A stretch of DNA of 64,000 bases from Calidifontimicrobium sp035325925 (GCF_035325925.1 NZ_DAOKZA010000001.1:1-64000), one strand, 5' to 3'. Shown: positions 8,901-18,945, numbered from the stretch's first letter. Numbers and translations: made by a program. The notes: a model not told the origin generated them from the letters alone.

Positions 8901-9320
8901 ATGAGCAAGACGCACATCCACCGGGTCGACGTGCACTTCGGCGACTGCGACCCCGCCGGCATCGTGTTCTTCCCGAACTTCTCGCGCTGGATGGACGAGG
9001 CGTCGCTGGCGTTCTTCATGGCCTGCGGCGTGCCGCCGTGGCGCGAGCTGAACAAGACGCGTGGCATCGTCGGCACGCCGCTGCTCGAGATCCACACGCG
9101 CTTCTTCAAGCCGGCGACCTACGGCCAGACGATCGAGGTGCACACCTCGATCGAGTCGTGGGCGGCCAAGACCTTCCGTCACCGCCACGTCGTGCGCCGC
9201 GGCGCCGACGTGCTGTGCGAGGGCGCCGAGGTGCGCGCCTTCGTGATGCGCGACCCCGACGACGCGGACCGCATCCGCGCGATCCCGATCCCCGAAGACA
9301 TCAAGGCGCTGTGCACCTGA
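8901..9320 (+). CDS. 4-hydroxybenzoyl-CoA thioesterase-family hotdog protein
   Basis: This 139-residue single-hotdog acyl-CoA thioesterase carries the family motif DCDPAGIVFFPNFSRW, with Asp17 at the position of the catalytic aspartate of Pseudomonas 4-hydroxybenzoyl-CoA thioesterase. The active form is expected to be a tetramer in the cytosol hydrolysing an aromatic or other acyl-CoA. The start ATG 8901 directly precedes the conserved core. The gene stands alone: it is 197 bases after the efflux operon and converges with the aminotransferase. A GACAAT -10-like hexamer lies at 8870-8875. Phenylacetate and benzoate-type CoA chemistry nearby makes an aromatic acyl-CoA substrate plausible, but this is inference. 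Confidence 0.85.
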   Translation: MSKTHIHRVDVHFGDCDPAGIVFFPNFSRWMDEASLAFFMACGVPPWRELNKTRGIVGTPLLEIHTRFFKPATYGQTIEVHTSIESWAAKTFRHRHVVRRGADVLCEGAEVRAFVMRDPDDADRIRAIPIPEDIKALCT

Positions 9321-9417
9321 GCGCCCCCGCGCCCGGTCCGCGCCCCGGGCGGCTCAGGCACGACGTGGTCCGGTTGCCCGGGCTGCGTCGGCACGGCCGC
9401 GGCCGCGCCGCGCGACG

Positions 9418-10569
9418 CTACGCCGCCCGGCGTGCACGCGCGGCCAGCGCCTGCGTCACGGCGGCCTCCAGCGTGGCCACCGTGCGCTCGACGTGCTGCA
9501 GCTTGTCCAGGCCGAACAATCCGATGCGGAAGCTGCGGAAGTCGGGCCCCTCGTCGCATTGCAGCGGCACGCCCGAGGCGGTCTGCAGGCCCAGCGCCGC
9601 GAAGGCCTGCGCGCTGGCGAAGCCCAGGTCGTCGGTGTAGCTGACGACCACGCCCGGCGCCTGGAAACCCGGCGCAGCGACGCTGGGCAGCCCGCGGTTC
9701 TCGAGCACCGTGCGCACGCGCTGGCCCAGCGTGGCCTGCTGGCGGCGCAGCGTCTCGAAGCCGATCGCGCGCGTCTCGTGCATCACGTCGCGCGTGCGCG
9801 CCAGCGCGTCGGTGGGCATCGTCGTGTGGTAAGCGTGGCTGCCGGACTTGTAGGTGTCCATGATCTGCAACCACTTCTTCAGGTCGCACGCGAAGCTGGT
9901 GCTGGTGGTGCCGTCGATCGCGGCGCGCGCGCGTTCGGACAGCATCACGAAGGCGCAGCCGGGCGAGCCGGTCCAGCCCTTCTGCGGGGCGCTGACCAGC
10001 ACGTCGACGCCGGTGGCGCGCAAGTCGACCCACATCGCGCCCGAGGCGATGCAGTCGAGCACGAACAGCCCGCCCGCGGCGTGCACCGCGTCGGCGACGG
10101 CGCGCAGGTAGTCGTCGGGCAGGATCATGCCGGCCGCGGTCTCGACGTGCGGCGCGAACACCAGCGCCGGGCGCTCGCGCGCGATCGTCGCGACGACCTC
10201 GTCGACGGGCGCCGGCGCCCACGGCGCCCGCGCACCGGGCTCGACGCGGCGCGCCTTGAGCACGATCTCCTGCGACGGGATCGCCCCCATCTCGAAGATC
10301 TGCGTCCAGCGGTAGCTGAACCAGCCGTTGCGGATCACCAGGCACTTGCGGCCGGTGGCGAACTGGCGCGCCACCGCCTCCATGCCGAACGTGCCGCTGC
10401 CGGGCACCACGGCGCAGGCGTGCGCACCGTAGACCTGCTCGAGCACCTCGGCGATGTCGCGCATCACGCCGCCGAAGCGGCGCGACATGTGGTTCAGCGC
10501 GCGGTCGGTGTAGACGACCGAATACTCGAGCAGTCCGTCGGGGTCGACGTCGGGCAGCAGGCCGGGCAT
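9418..10569 (-). CDS. Class V PLP-dependent aminotransferase (alanine-glyoxylate / AEP-pyruvate type)
   Basis: The 383-residue fold-type I enzyme has its PLP lysine in SAPQKGWTGSPG and an upstream cofactor aspartate in LFVLDCIASGAMWVD. The PGSGTFGMEAVARQF segment binds the PLP phosphate. These are features of the class V group that includes alanine-glyoxylate, serine-pyruvate and 2-aminoethylphosphonate-pyruvate aminotransferases. The conserved MPGLLPDVDPDGLLEYSVVYTDRALNHMS start supports ATG 10569. No phosphonate, glyoxylate or serine-cycle genes are adjacent, so the substrate is open. It is transcribed alone, convergent with the thioesterase, and lies downstream of the aldehyde dehydrogenase on the same strand. 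Confidence 0.85.
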   Translation of the reverse strand: MPGLLPDVDPDGLLEYSVVYTDRALNHMSRRFGGVMRDIAEVLEQVYGAHACAVVPGSGTFGMEAVARQFATGRKCLVIRNGWFSYRWTQIFEMGAIPSQEIVLKARRVEPGARAPWAPAPVDEVVATIARERPALVFAPHVETAAGMILPDDYLRAVADAVHAAGGLFVLDCIASGAMWVDLRATGVDVLVSAPQKGWTGSPGCAFVMLSERARAAIDGTTSTSFACDLKKWLQIMDTYKSGSHAYHTTMPTDALARTRDVMHETRAIGFETLRRQQATLGQRVRTVLENRGLPSVAAPGFQAPGVVVSYTDDLGFASAQAFAALGLQTASGVPLQCDEGPDFRSFRIGLFGLDKLQHVERTVATLEAAVTQALAARARRAA

Positions 10570-10759
10570 GGGGATCTCCGCAGGATGCGGGCGGTGCGCG
10601 CGCTGGCGCAGCCGCCGCGTGGGTTGACGCTCAGGTTAGCACCGTCGCGCCGGACCTTCCGCGGGTCGGGGCATCGCTTCAGGGGGGCTCGCCGAGCCGC
10701 GCGGCGCCGTGCACCTGTCGCGGCGCCGGCGGGCCGCGCGAGCCCTGCGCACCGGGGCA

Positions 10760-12178
10760 CTACACCCGCTTCATCAGGCGCAGCATCTTGTGCGCCAGCG
10801 GGCGGTACGGCGGCAGGAACAGCGACATCGCGTTGAGCTTGGCCTGCCAGACCACCGGCTTGAGCTTGCTGAAGGTCTCGAAGCCCCAGCGCCCGTGGTA
10901 GTGGCCCATGCCCGAGTGGCCGACGCCGCCGAACGGCAGTTCGTACTGTGCGACGTGCAGCAGCGTGTCGTTGACGGTGACGCCGCCGGCATGCGTGCGC
11001 TCGAGCGCACGGCGCGTGCGTGCGCGGTCGTCGTCGAACCAGTACAGCGCCAGCGGGCGCGGCCCGGCGTTGACGTGGGCGATGGCCTCGTCGACCTCGT
11101 CGTACGCCAGCACCGGCAGCACCGGGCCGAAGATCTCGTCGGTCATCAGCGCGTTGTCGGCCGGTGCGCCGTGCAGCAGCACCGGCGCCAGCCGGTGGCC
11201 GGCGTCGTCGCGTGCGGCGCCGGCGAACAGGACGTCGGCGCGTGCGCCGCGCGCCAGCGCGTCGTCGAGCCCCTGCGTCAGCCGCCGGTACTGGCGCATG
11301 TCGACGACGCTGCAGTAGTGCGCGTCGGCCAGCCCCTGCGGGTACAGGCGTTGCGCCGTCTCGCGCGCGGCGGCGACGAACGGCTCGACCGCCTCGCGCG
11401 GCAGCAGCACGTAGTCGGGGGCGATGCAGGTCTGGCCCGCGTTGAGCAGCTTGCCCACCAGGATGCGTTCGGCGGCCTTGGCCAGCGGGTAGCCCGGCGC
11501 GACGACGGTGGGCGACTTGCCGCCCAGTTCCAGCGTCACCGGCGTCAGGTTCTGCGCGGCCGCGGCCATCACCTTGCGCCCGACCGCGGTCGAGCCGGTG
11601 AACAGCAGGTGGTCGAAGGGCAGCGCGGCGAACTGCGCCGCCACGTCGGCCGCGCCGGTGACCACGTCGACCTCGTCCGGCGCGTAGGCCTGCGCGCACA
11701 GCGCCGCGAACAGTTCGGAGAAGCGCGGGGTGTACTCGCTCATCTTCACCATCACGCGGTTGCCGGCGGCGATCGCCGCGACCATCGGCGCGACCGCGAG
11801 GAACAGCGGGTAGTTCCACGGCACGATGATGCCGACCACGCCCAGCGGTTGCGGCAGCACCTGCGCGCCGGCGGGCAGGAACCACTTGGCCACCGGGGCG
11901 CGCTGCGGTTTCATCCAGCCGCGGCCCTCGCGCAGCGCGACCTTGACCTCCTCGAGGCTGGGCCACAGCTCGGCCAGGTCGGTCTCGAAGCGCGGGCGGC
12001 CGGCGAAGTCGGCGTCGATCGCCTTCGCGAACTCGGCCTCGTGGCGTGCCACCATGCGCTGCAGCTTGCGCAGGCGCTGCGCGCGCGTCGGCCAGTCGGG
12101 GTAGGGCTCGACGGTGAACGCGCTGCGCTGGGCCTCGAAGCGCTGGACCAAGCCGGTGGGGGCATCGACGATGTTCAT
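10760..12178 (-). CDS. calB: NAD(P)+-dependent aldehyde dehydrogenase, coniferyl-aldehyde dehydrogenase type
   Basis: This 472-residue class 3-like aldehyde dehydrogenase shows QPLGVVGIIVPWNYPL in the Rossmann domain, the general-base glutamate in LELGGKSP and the nucleophilic cysteine in GQTCIAPDY. The overall pattern (no C-terminal membrane anchor, ending FETFSKLKPVVWQAKLNA) matches coniferyl aldehyde dehydrogenases, which oxidise phenylpropanoid or long-chain aldehydes to acids. I use ATG 12178 because the codons upstream of it are not conserved-looking. It is divergent from the phenylacetate genes across a 301-base spacer, so co-regulation is conceivable. The symbol reflects family resemblance, not a proven substrate. 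Confidence 0.8.
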   Translation of the reverse strand: MNIVDAPTGLVQRFEAQRSAFTVEPYPDWPTRAQRLRKLQRMVARHEAEFAKAIDADFAGRPRFETDLAELWPSLEEVKVALREGRGWMKPQRAPVAKWFLPAGAQVLPQPLGVVGIIVPWNYPLFLAVAPMVAAIAAGNRVMVKMSEYTPRFSELFAALCAQAYAPDEVDVVTGAADVAAQFAALPFDHLLFTGSTAVGRKVMAAAAQNLTPVTLELGGKSPTVVAPGYPLAKAAERILVGKLLNAGQTCIAPDYVLLPREAVEPFVAAARETAQRLYPQGLADAHYCSVVDMRQYRRLTQGLDDALARGARADVLFAGAARDDAGHRLAPVLLHGAPADNALMTDEIFGPVLPVLAYDEVDEAIAHVNAGPRPLALYWFDDDRARTRRALERTHAGGVTVNDTLLHVAQYELPFGGVGHSGMGHYHGRWGFETFSKLKPVVWQAKLNAMSLFLPPYRPLAHKMLRLMKRV

Positions 12179-12325
12179 GCGCGCATCGTAGTCGGCGCCG
12201 GGGCGCCGGATTGGAGCCACCGCTCCAGTCCGGCGGCAGCGCCGCGCGCCTTCGGGGGGCCGTGCGGCCGGGCCGGTAGCGTGGGCAGAGGGCCGCGCAT
12301 CCGGGCAAGTCCCGATCGAACTGCC

Positions 12326-12373
12326 TTGCGTCAAGACGCCCGTGCCGAATATCATCTACCGACCGTTTGGTCG
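12326..12373 (+). promoter_or_regulatory. Probable paa promoter with TetR (PaaR-like) operator
   Basis: This lies in the 301-base gap between calB and paaI. TTGCGT at 12326-12331 and TATCAT at 12350-12355 form a -35/-10 pair with an 18-base spacer. Immediately downstream, CGACC at 12360-12364 and GGTCG at 12369-12373 form a perfect 5-bp palindrome around GTTT. Beta-proteobacterial PaaR repressors of the TetR family use ACCGACC-type inverted repeats, and a TetR gene follows paaE. A repressor here would cover the start of transcription. Nothing else is visible in the gap. Confidence 0.55.
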
Positions 12374-12479
12374 AATCAATTCGAAACACGACGGCGTGCG
12401 ATGAGCCCGCACCCGGATGTGTCCGGTCGCGCTCGCCGCGAGACCTGTGACCGCCCCCTGCACCCCCTCCGAGGAGCCG

Positions 12480-12923
12480 ATGCCCCCGCCCAGCCCGCAG
12501 CAGATCGCCGACCGCGTGCGCGAAGGCATGCTGGCCAACGACCGCGCGACGAAGGCGCTCGGCATGGAGGTGCTCGAGGTCGGCCCCGGCCGCGCGGTGC
12601 TGCGCATGACGGTGCGCGACGACATGCTCAACGGGCACGACATCTGCCACGGCGGGCTGATCGCCACGCTGGCCGACTCGTCGTTCGCCTACGCCTGCAA
12701 CTCGTACGACGAGCTGACGGTCGCTTCGGGCTTCGCGATCGACCTGCTCGCCCCCGGGCGCCCGGGCGACGTGCTGACCGCCACCTGCGTGGAGGTCTCG
12801 CGCAGCGGGCGCACCGGGCTGTACGACGCCGAGGTGCGCAACCAGCGCGGCGAGCGCGTCGCGATGTTCCGCGGCCGCTCGTACACCGCGAAGGGTCGTC
12901 CTGCCGTCCCCGCGGCGCGCTGA
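12480..12923 (+). CDS. paaI: Hydroxyphenylacetyl-CoA thioesterase PaaI
   Basis: The 147-residue hotdog thioesterase has the PaaI signature NGHDICHGGLIATLADSSFAYACNS near residues 48-72; the catalytic aspartate of this group lies in that segment. PaaI releases CoA from ring-hydroxylated or dead-end phenylacetyl-CoA intermediates and so rescues the pathway from stalled products. ATG 12480 follows a GAGGAG ribosome site. It is the first gene after the predicted promoter and operator, and paaK starts 32 bases downstream with another GAGGAGAG site. Confidence 0.9.
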   Translation: MPPPSPQQIADRVREGMLANDRATKALGMEVLEVGPGRAVLRMTVRDDMLNGHDICHGGLIATLADSSFAYACNSYDELTVASGFAIDLLAPGRPGDVLTATCVEVSRSGRTGLYDAEVRNQRGERVAMFRGRSYTAKGRPAVPAAR

Positions 12924-12955
12924 GCGCGATCGCCCACCACCGAGGAGAGCCGCCG

Positions 12956-14259
<1,304 letters not shown>

Positions 14260-14263
<4 letters not shown>

Positions 14264-14376
14264 CCCACCCCCGTAGCGCCTTCGGCGCTTCCCGCTCAGG
14301 CCATGCAGGGGCCCTGTCGGCCCCCGTGGGGAGCCGCCAGCGGACCGGCAAAGCCGGATCCGCGGCGGCCGCTTGA
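14260..14376 (+). repeat. Intergenic repeat element encoding a coupled 38-codon mini-ORF (paaK-paaA junction)
   Basis: ATG 14260 overlaps the paaK stop. The frame begins MTHPRSAF and ends GKAGSAAAA at TGA 14374-14376. The DNA starts ATGACCCACCCCC and ends with CGGCAAAGCCGG then CGCGGCGGC. Closely similar start and end blocks occur at 17046-17117 and, on the minus strand, at 31288-31163. The sequence is rich in short inverted repeats. I read it as a dispersed intergenic repeat that preserves translational coupling, rather than as a functional peptide gene. paaA follows after 24 bases with its own AGGAGG. Confidence 0.65.
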
Positions 14377-14400
14377 ACCGTCCGCATTGCAGGAGGCTGC

Positions 14401-15405
14401 ATGTACACCCAAGCCATGGATGTCGAAGGTGCCGAGAAGGCCAAGGCGGTCACGACGCTCGAGGAGGCCGAGCTGATGCAGCGCTTCGACGCGCGCATCG
14501 ACGACGGCGGCTTCATCGAGGCCAAGGACTGGATGCCCGAGCACTACCGCAAGACGCTGGTGCGCCAGATCAGCCAGCACGCGCACAGCGAGATCGTCGG
14601 CATGCTGCCCGAGGGCAACTGGATCACGCGCGCCCCCACGCTCAAGCGCAAGGCGATCCTGCTGGCCAAGGTGCAGGACGAGGGCGGCCACGGCCTGTAC
14701 CTCTACGCCGCCGCCGAGACGCTGGGCACCAGCCGCGACCAGTTGCTCGACGCGCTGCACACCGGCAAGGCCAAGTACAGCAGCATCTTCAACTACCCGA
14801 CGCTGACCTGGGCCGACGTCGGCGTGATCGGCTGGCTGGTCGACGGCGCGGCGATCATGAACCAGGTGCCACTGTGCCGCTGCTCGTACGCGCCCTATGC
14901 GCGCGCGATGATCCGCATCTGCCGCGAGGAGAGCTTCCACCAGCGCCAGGGCTACGACGCGCTGCTCGTGATGATGCAGCAGGGCACCGACGCGCAGAGG
15001 GCGATGGTGCAGGACGCCGTGAACCGCTGGTGGTGGCCCAGCCTGATGATGTTCGGCCCACCCGACAGCGAGAGCGTGCACAGCGCGCAGAGCATGCGCT
15101 GGGGCATCAAGCGCATCAGCAACGACGACCTGCGGCAGAAGTTCGTCGACGCGACGGTGCAGCAGGCGCAGGTGCTCGGCGTCACGCTGCCCGACCCAGC
15201 GCTGAAGTGGAACGAGCAGCGCGGGCACTGGGACTTCGGCGCGATCGACTGGGACGAGTTCTGGCGCGTCGTCGGCGGCGACGGGCCCTGCAACCGCGAG
15301 CGCCTGGCCGACCGCGTCAAGGCCTGGGACGACGGCGCCTGGGTGCGCGAGGCGGCGCTGGCGCACGCCGCGAAGCGGGCCGCGCGCGAGCGCCGGGCCG
15401 CGTGA
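14401..15405 (+). CDS. paaA: Phenylacetyl-CoA 1,2-epoxidase subunit A (catalytic)
   Basis: The 334-residue catalytic di-iron subunit of the PaaABC(D)E monooxygenase adds one oxygen atom to the ring of phenylacetyl-CoA to form the 1,2-epoxide. Iron-ligand motifs are visible as E94 and H97 in QDEGGHG and E177 and H180 in EESFHQRQGYD. The segment GMLPEGNWITRAPTLKRK is a PaaA signature. ATG 14401 has a good GCAGGAGG ribosome site. paaB follows 15 bases later. Length equals that of characterised PaaA proteins. Confidence 0.97.
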   Translation: MYTQAMDVEGAEKAKAVTTLEEAELMQRFDARIDDGGFIEAKDWMPEHYRKTLVRQISQHAHSEIVGMLPEGNWITRAPTLKRKAILLAKVQDEGGHGLYLYAAAETLGTSRDQLLDALHTGKAKYSSIFNYPTLTWADVGVIGWLVDGAAIMNQVPLCRCSYAPYARAMIRICREESFHQRQGYDALLVMMQQGTDAQRAMVQDAVNRWWWPSLMMFGPPDSESVHSAQSMRWGIKRISNDDLRQKFVDATVQQAQVLGVTLPDPALKWNEQRGHWDFGAIDWDEFWRVVGGDGPCNRERLADRVKAWDDGAWVREAALAHAAKRAARERRAA

Positions 15406-15420
15406 GCCGAGGAGGCCGAG

Positions 15421-15720
15421 ATGAGCGAGCAAGCCACACCCAATGAATGGCCGCTGTGGGAAGTCTTCGTGCGCACCCGCGCGGGGCTGGACCACAAGCA
15501 CTGCGGCAGCCTGCACGCTGCCGACGCACGCCAGGCGATCCAGCTCGCGCGCGACGTGTACACGCGCCGGCAGGAGGGATCGAGCATCTGGGTCGTGAAG
15601 AGCGACCAGATCATCGCCAGCGACCCCGGCGACAAGGACATGTTCTTCGACCCGATGGAGGACAAGGTCTACCGCCACCCGACCTTCTACAAGCTGCCGA
15701 CTGAAGTCGACCACATGTGA
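15421..15720 (+). CDS. paaB: Phenylacetyl-CoA epoxidase subunit B
   Basis: This 99-residue small structural subunit of the epoxidase begins EWPLWEVFVRTRAGLDHKHCGSLHA and contains ARDVYTRRQEG and SIWVVKS, all typical of PaaB. PaaB bridges AC heterodimers in the complex and has no catalytic residues. ATG 15421 lies behind GAGGAGGCCGAG. The paaC gene starts 10 bases downstream, consistent with tight co-translation. Confidence 0.95.
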   Translation: MSEQATPNEWPLWEVFVRTRAGLDHKHCGSLHAADARQAIQLARDVYTRRQEGSSIWVVKSDQIIASDPGDKDMFFDPMEDKVYRHPTFYKLPTEVDHM

Positions 15721-15730
15721 GGCACCGGGC

Positions 15731-16531
15731 ATGAGCGCGTCGATCTCGATCCACTGGACCCCCGCGGTGCGCTACCTGCTGCGCCTGGCGGACACCTGCC
15801 TGATCTCGGGCCAGCGTCTGGCCGAGTGGTGCGGCCACGCGCCGGTGCTCGAGGAAGACATCGCGCTGACCAACATGGCGCTCGACCTGGTGGGTCAGTC
15901 GCGCGCGCTGCTGACGCTGGCCGGCCAGGTCGAGGGCCGTGGCCGCGACCGGGTCTTCGACGAGGACCAACTCGCGTTCCTGCGCGACGAGCGCGACTAC
16001 CTGAACCCGACGCTGGTCGAGCTGCCGAATGGTACGGGCAAGCCGGGCGACTTCGCGCTGACCATCGTGCGCAGCGCGATGGTGTCGACGTACCTGAAGC
16101 TGTGGTGGCAGCGGCTCGCCGATTCGAGCGAACCCGAGCTGGCCGCGATCGCCGGCAAGGCGCTCAAGGAGGCGCGTTACCACCAGCAGCACGCCGGCGA
16201 CTGGCTCGCGCGGCTGGGCGACGGCACCGACGAGTCGCGCCGGCGCACCGAGGCGGCACTGGCGAAGCTGTGGCCGTACCACGCCGAGTTGTTCGACGCC
16301 GACGAGGTCGACGCCGCAGCGCAGGCCAGCGGCCTGGGTCCGAGCGTGGCCGAGCTGAAGGCGCCGTGGCTGGCCGAGGTGCGCGCGCTGCTCGACGAGG
16401 CGACGCTGGCGATGCCACCCGACAGCAAGTTCGTCAGCACCGGCCGCCGCGGCGTGCACAGCGAACACATGGGCTACATCCTGGCCGACCTGCAGTACCT
16501 GCAGCGCGCCTACCCGGGCGGGGCCTGGTGA
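15731..16531 (+). CDS. paaC: Phenylacetyl-CoA epoxidase subunit C
   Basis: The 266-residue ferritin-like structural partner of PaaA has lost the metal site but holds the catalytic subunit. Diagnostic stretches are LRLADTCLISGQRLAEWCGHAPVLEEDIALTNMALDLVGQ (split around residue 30) and, near the end, HSEHMGYILADLQYLQRAYPG. It fills the third position of the canonical paaABCDE order. Its TGA overlaps the paaD start (TGATGG arrangement), so translation is coupled. Confidence 0.95.
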   Translation: MSASISIHWTPAVRYLLRLADTCLISGQRLAEWCGHAPVLEEDIALTNMALDLVGQSRALLTLAGQVEGRGRDRVFDEDQLAFLRDERDYLNPTLVELPNGTGKPGDFALTIVRSAMVSTYLKLWWQRLADSSEPELAAIAGKALKEARYHQQHAGDWLARLGDGTDESRRRTEAALAKLWPYHAELFDADEVDAAAQASGLGPSVAELKAPWLAEVRALLDEATLAMPPDSKFVSTGRRGVHSEHMGYILADLQYLQRAYPGGAW

Positions 16532-17049
16532 TGGCGCAGGCGGCGCTCGACCGCGTCGACGCCGCGTGGCGCACGCTCGACGGCGTGCCCGACCCCGAGG
16601 TGCCGGCGCTGTCGGTGCGCGACCTCGGCATCGTGCGCGACGTCGTCGACCACGGCGACTCGCTCGAGGTGGTGCTGACGCCGACGTACTCGGGCTGTCC
16701 GGCCACCGAGGTCATCGAGAAGAGCGTCGTCGACGCGCTGGTCGCGGCGGGCCTCGGCCCGGTGCGCGCGACGACGCGACGTGCGCCGGCGTGGACCACC
16801 GACTGGATCAGCGAGGCCGGGCGGCGCAAGCTGCGCGAGTACGGCATCGCGCCGCCCACCGGCACCGCCGCGGTCGCCGGCGAGGCGCCGATCCGCGTCG
16901 TGCGCCGCGACGCCGTGACCGCGCTTGAGTGCCCGCGCTGCGGCAGCACGCACACCGAACGCCTGTCGGCCTTCGGCTCGACCGCGTGCAAGGCGCTGTG
17001 GCGCTGTCTCGACTGCCGCGAACCCTTCGAGCACTTCAAGCCGATATGA
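16531..17049 (+). CDS. paaD: PaaD, assembly factor for the phenylacetyl-CoA epoxidase
   Basis: This 172-residue protein starts at ATG 16531, overlapping the paaC stop. The N-terminal two-thirds is a DUF59/MIP18-type domain (VPDPEVPALSVRDLGIVRDV and TPTYSGCPATEVIEKSV), as in iron-sulfur maturation factors. The C-terminus has a zinc-ribbon-like set of cysteines, CPRCGS near residue 131 and CLDCREPFEHFKPI at the end. PaaD is thought to help build the iron or Fe-S centres of the epoxidase system. A mini-ORF of a repeat family starts on its stop codon. Confidence 0.93.
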   Translation: MAQAALDRVDAAWRTLDGVPDPEVPALSVRDLGIVRDVVDHGDSLEVVLTPTYSGCPATEVIEKSVVDALVAAGLGPVRATTRRAPAWTTDWISEAGRRKLREYGIAPPTGTAAVAGEAPIRVVRRDAVTALECPRCGSTHTERLSAFGSTACKALWRCLDCREPFEHFKPI

Positions 17050-17117
17050 GCCACCCCCAGAAGCGCCTTTGGCCGCGCCAGCCGGCCGGCGAAGCCGGGT
17101 CGGCGGCGGCGGCCTGA
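17046..17117 (+). repeat. Intergenic repeat element encoding a coupled 23-codon mini-ORF (paaD-paaE junction)
   Basis: ATG 17046 overlaps the paaD stop (ATGA). The frame starts MSHPQKRL and ends GEAGSAAAA at TGA 17115-17117. Both ends match the longer element at 14260-14376 (M-T/S-HP start, G-K/E-AGSAAAA end), so this looks like a shortened copy of the same family. paaE starts 52 bases later. Confidence 0.65.
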
Positions 17118-17169
17118 GCACCTCGTGGCCTGCGGCGCGGATCGCGTTCAGCCCGGTGGAACCCACGAC

Positions 17170-18258
17170 ATGAGCACACCTCTGTTTCATTCCCTCCGCG
17201 TCAAGCGCATCGAGCCCGACACGCCCGAGGCGGTGATCGTCACGTTCGAGGTGCCGCCCGACCTGCGCGAGGTGTTCGGCTTCACGCAGGGCCAGTACCT
17301 GACGCTGCGCGCCACCGTCGACGGGCAGGACCTGCGGCGCTCGTACTCGATCTGCGCCGGCGTCGACGACGCCGAACTGCGCGTGGGCGTGCGCAAGGTG
17401 CGCGGCGGCGTCTTCTCGAACTGGATCAACAGCCAGCTGCGCCCCGGCGACAGCGTGCAGGTGATGGCGCCGCAGGGGCGCTTCTTCGTGCCGATCGAGC
17501 CCCACGCGAAGCGCCACCACCTGGGCGTCGCCGGCGGCAGCGGCATCACGCCGATCCTGTCGATCATGAAGACCGTGCTGGCGCGCGAGCCGAAGTCGCG
17601 CTTCACGCTGATCTACGGCAACCGGTCGCTGGCCTCGACGATGTTCAAGGAGGAGCTCGAGGACCTGAAGAACGCGTACATGGCGCGGCTGTCGCTGCAG
17701 CACGTGTTCTCCGACGAGCCGACCGACGCGCCGATCAGCCACGGCCTTCTCGACCGCGACAAGGTCGGCGAGTTCCTGCGCACGCTGGTGCCGCCGGCCG
17801 AGATCGACCACGCTTACGTCTGCGGCCCGTTCCAGATGAACGACGAGGCGCAGGCGGCGCTGCTCGCCGCCGGGGTGCCCGAACAGCGCGTGCACGTCGA
17901 GCGCTTCGGCGTCGCCCCCACCGAAGCCGGCCGGGTCGACGCCGTCGTGCACGAGGCGCGGCCCGGCGACGCCGAGCGCTCGCGCGTGGTCATCGTGCGC
18001 GACGGACTGAGACGCGAGATCGAGTTCCGGCGCGAGCAGCCGAGCATCCTCGACGCGGCGGCCGCCGCCGGGCTCGAGGTGCCGTTCTCGTGCACCTCGG
18101 GCGTGTGCGGTACCTGCCGCGCCAAGCTGATCGAGGGCGAGGTGCGCATGGACCGCAACTTCGCGCTCGACAAGGCCGACCTCGCCGCCGGCTTCGTGCT
18201 GACCTGCCAGTCGCACCCGCTGACCGAGCGGGTGGTGCTGAGCTTCGACGAACGCTGA
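17170..18258 (+). CDS. paaE: Phenylacetyl-CoA epoxidase reductase subunit PaaE
   Basis: The 362-residue reductase passes electrons from NADPH to the PaaA di-iron centre. Domains in order are an FAD-binding barrel with RRSYSICAG near residue 57, an NAD(P) domain with GVAGGSGITPILSI near 119, and a C-terminal plant-type 2Fe-2S ferredoxin with CTSGVCGTCRAKL plus a distal Cys in VLTCQSHPL. ATG 17170 was chosen for the MSTPLFHSLRVKRIEPDTPEA start. The stop overlaps the start of the downstream TetR gene. Confidence 0.96.
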   Translation: MSTPLFHSLRVKRIEPDTPEAVIVTFEVPPDLREVFGFTQGQYLTLRATVDGQDLRRSYSICAGVDDAELRVGVRKVRGGVFSNWINSQLRPGDSVQVMAPQGRFFVPIEPHAKRHHLGVAGGSGITPILSIMKTVLAREPKSRFTLIYGNRSLASTMFKEELEDLKNAYMARLSLQHVFSDEPTDAPISHGLLDRDKVGEFLRTLVPPAEIDHAYVCGPFQMNDEAQAALLAAGVPEQRVHVERFGVAPTEAGRVDAVVHEARPGDAERSRVVIVRDGLRREIEFRREQPSILDAAAAAGLEVPFSCTSGVCGTCRAKLIEGEVRMDRNFALDKADLAAGFVLTCQSHPLTERVVLSFDER

Positions 18259-18902
18259 TGGCCCGCGGGCGCGCCGCCGGATACGACGACCAGCGCGAGG
18301 CGATCCTCGCGCACGCGGCCGAGCTGTTCGCGCACCGCGGCTACGCGGGCACGACGATGAACGACATCGCCGACGCCTGCGGGCTGTCGAAGGCCACGCT
18401 GTACCACTACTTCCGCGACAAGCATGCGCTGCTGGTGTCGATCTGCGAGGGCCACGTGCTGACGCTGCGCGCGCTGGCCGACGAGATCGGCGCGCAGCAG
18501 CTCGACCCCGAGCCGAAGCTGCGCGCGCTGATCCACCGCATCGTGGCCGCCTACACCGGTGCGCAGCACGCGCACCGCGTGCTCACCGACGACGTGCGCT
18601 TCCTCGACGCCGACGACCGCGAGCGCGTGCTGGGCACCGAACGTGCGCTGGTCGCCGCCGTGGCGCGCACGGTGGCGGCGATGCGCCCCGACCTGGCCGA
18701 CGCCGCGCTGGCCAAGCCGCTGACGATGCTGCTGTTCGGCATGGTCAACTGGATGTTCACCTGGTTCCGCGCCGGCGGCACGCTCGACCACGAGACGTTC
18801 GCGCCGATCGTCGCCGACCTGTTCGTCGGCGGGCTGCGGGCCACGCACGCGCCCGCCCCTGAACTTGACGCGTTTCAAGAGATGCGGGCGCTGCGTGCCT
18901 GA
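18258..18902 (+). CDS. paaR: TetR-family regulator of the phenylacetate genes (PaaR-like)
   Basis: This 214-residue TetR regulator has its helix-turn-helix at residues ~30-55 (TTMNDIADACGLSKATLYHYF). ATG 18258 overlaps the paaE stop, so it is co-expressed with the operon. In beta-proteobacteria a TetR regulator, PaaR, replaces the GntR-type PaaX and responds to phenylacetyl-CoA. Position and family fit that role. The palindrome at 12360-12373 is a candidate target. The assignment is by context; ligand and site are not proven. Confidence 0.8.
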   Translation: MARGRAAGYDDQREAILAHAAELFAHRGYAGTTMNDIADACGLSKATLYHYFRDKHALLVSICEGHVLTLRALADEIGAQQLDPEPKLRALIHRIVAAYTGAQHAHRVLTDDVRFLDADDRERVLGTERALVAAVARTVAAMRPDLADAALAKPLTMLLFGMVNWMFTWFRAGGTLDHETFAPIVADLFVGGLRATHAPAPELDAFQEMRALRA

Positions 18903-18945
18903 CAATCGCGTGCTTTTCCACCCCCACGTCACAAGGAGACAGACG

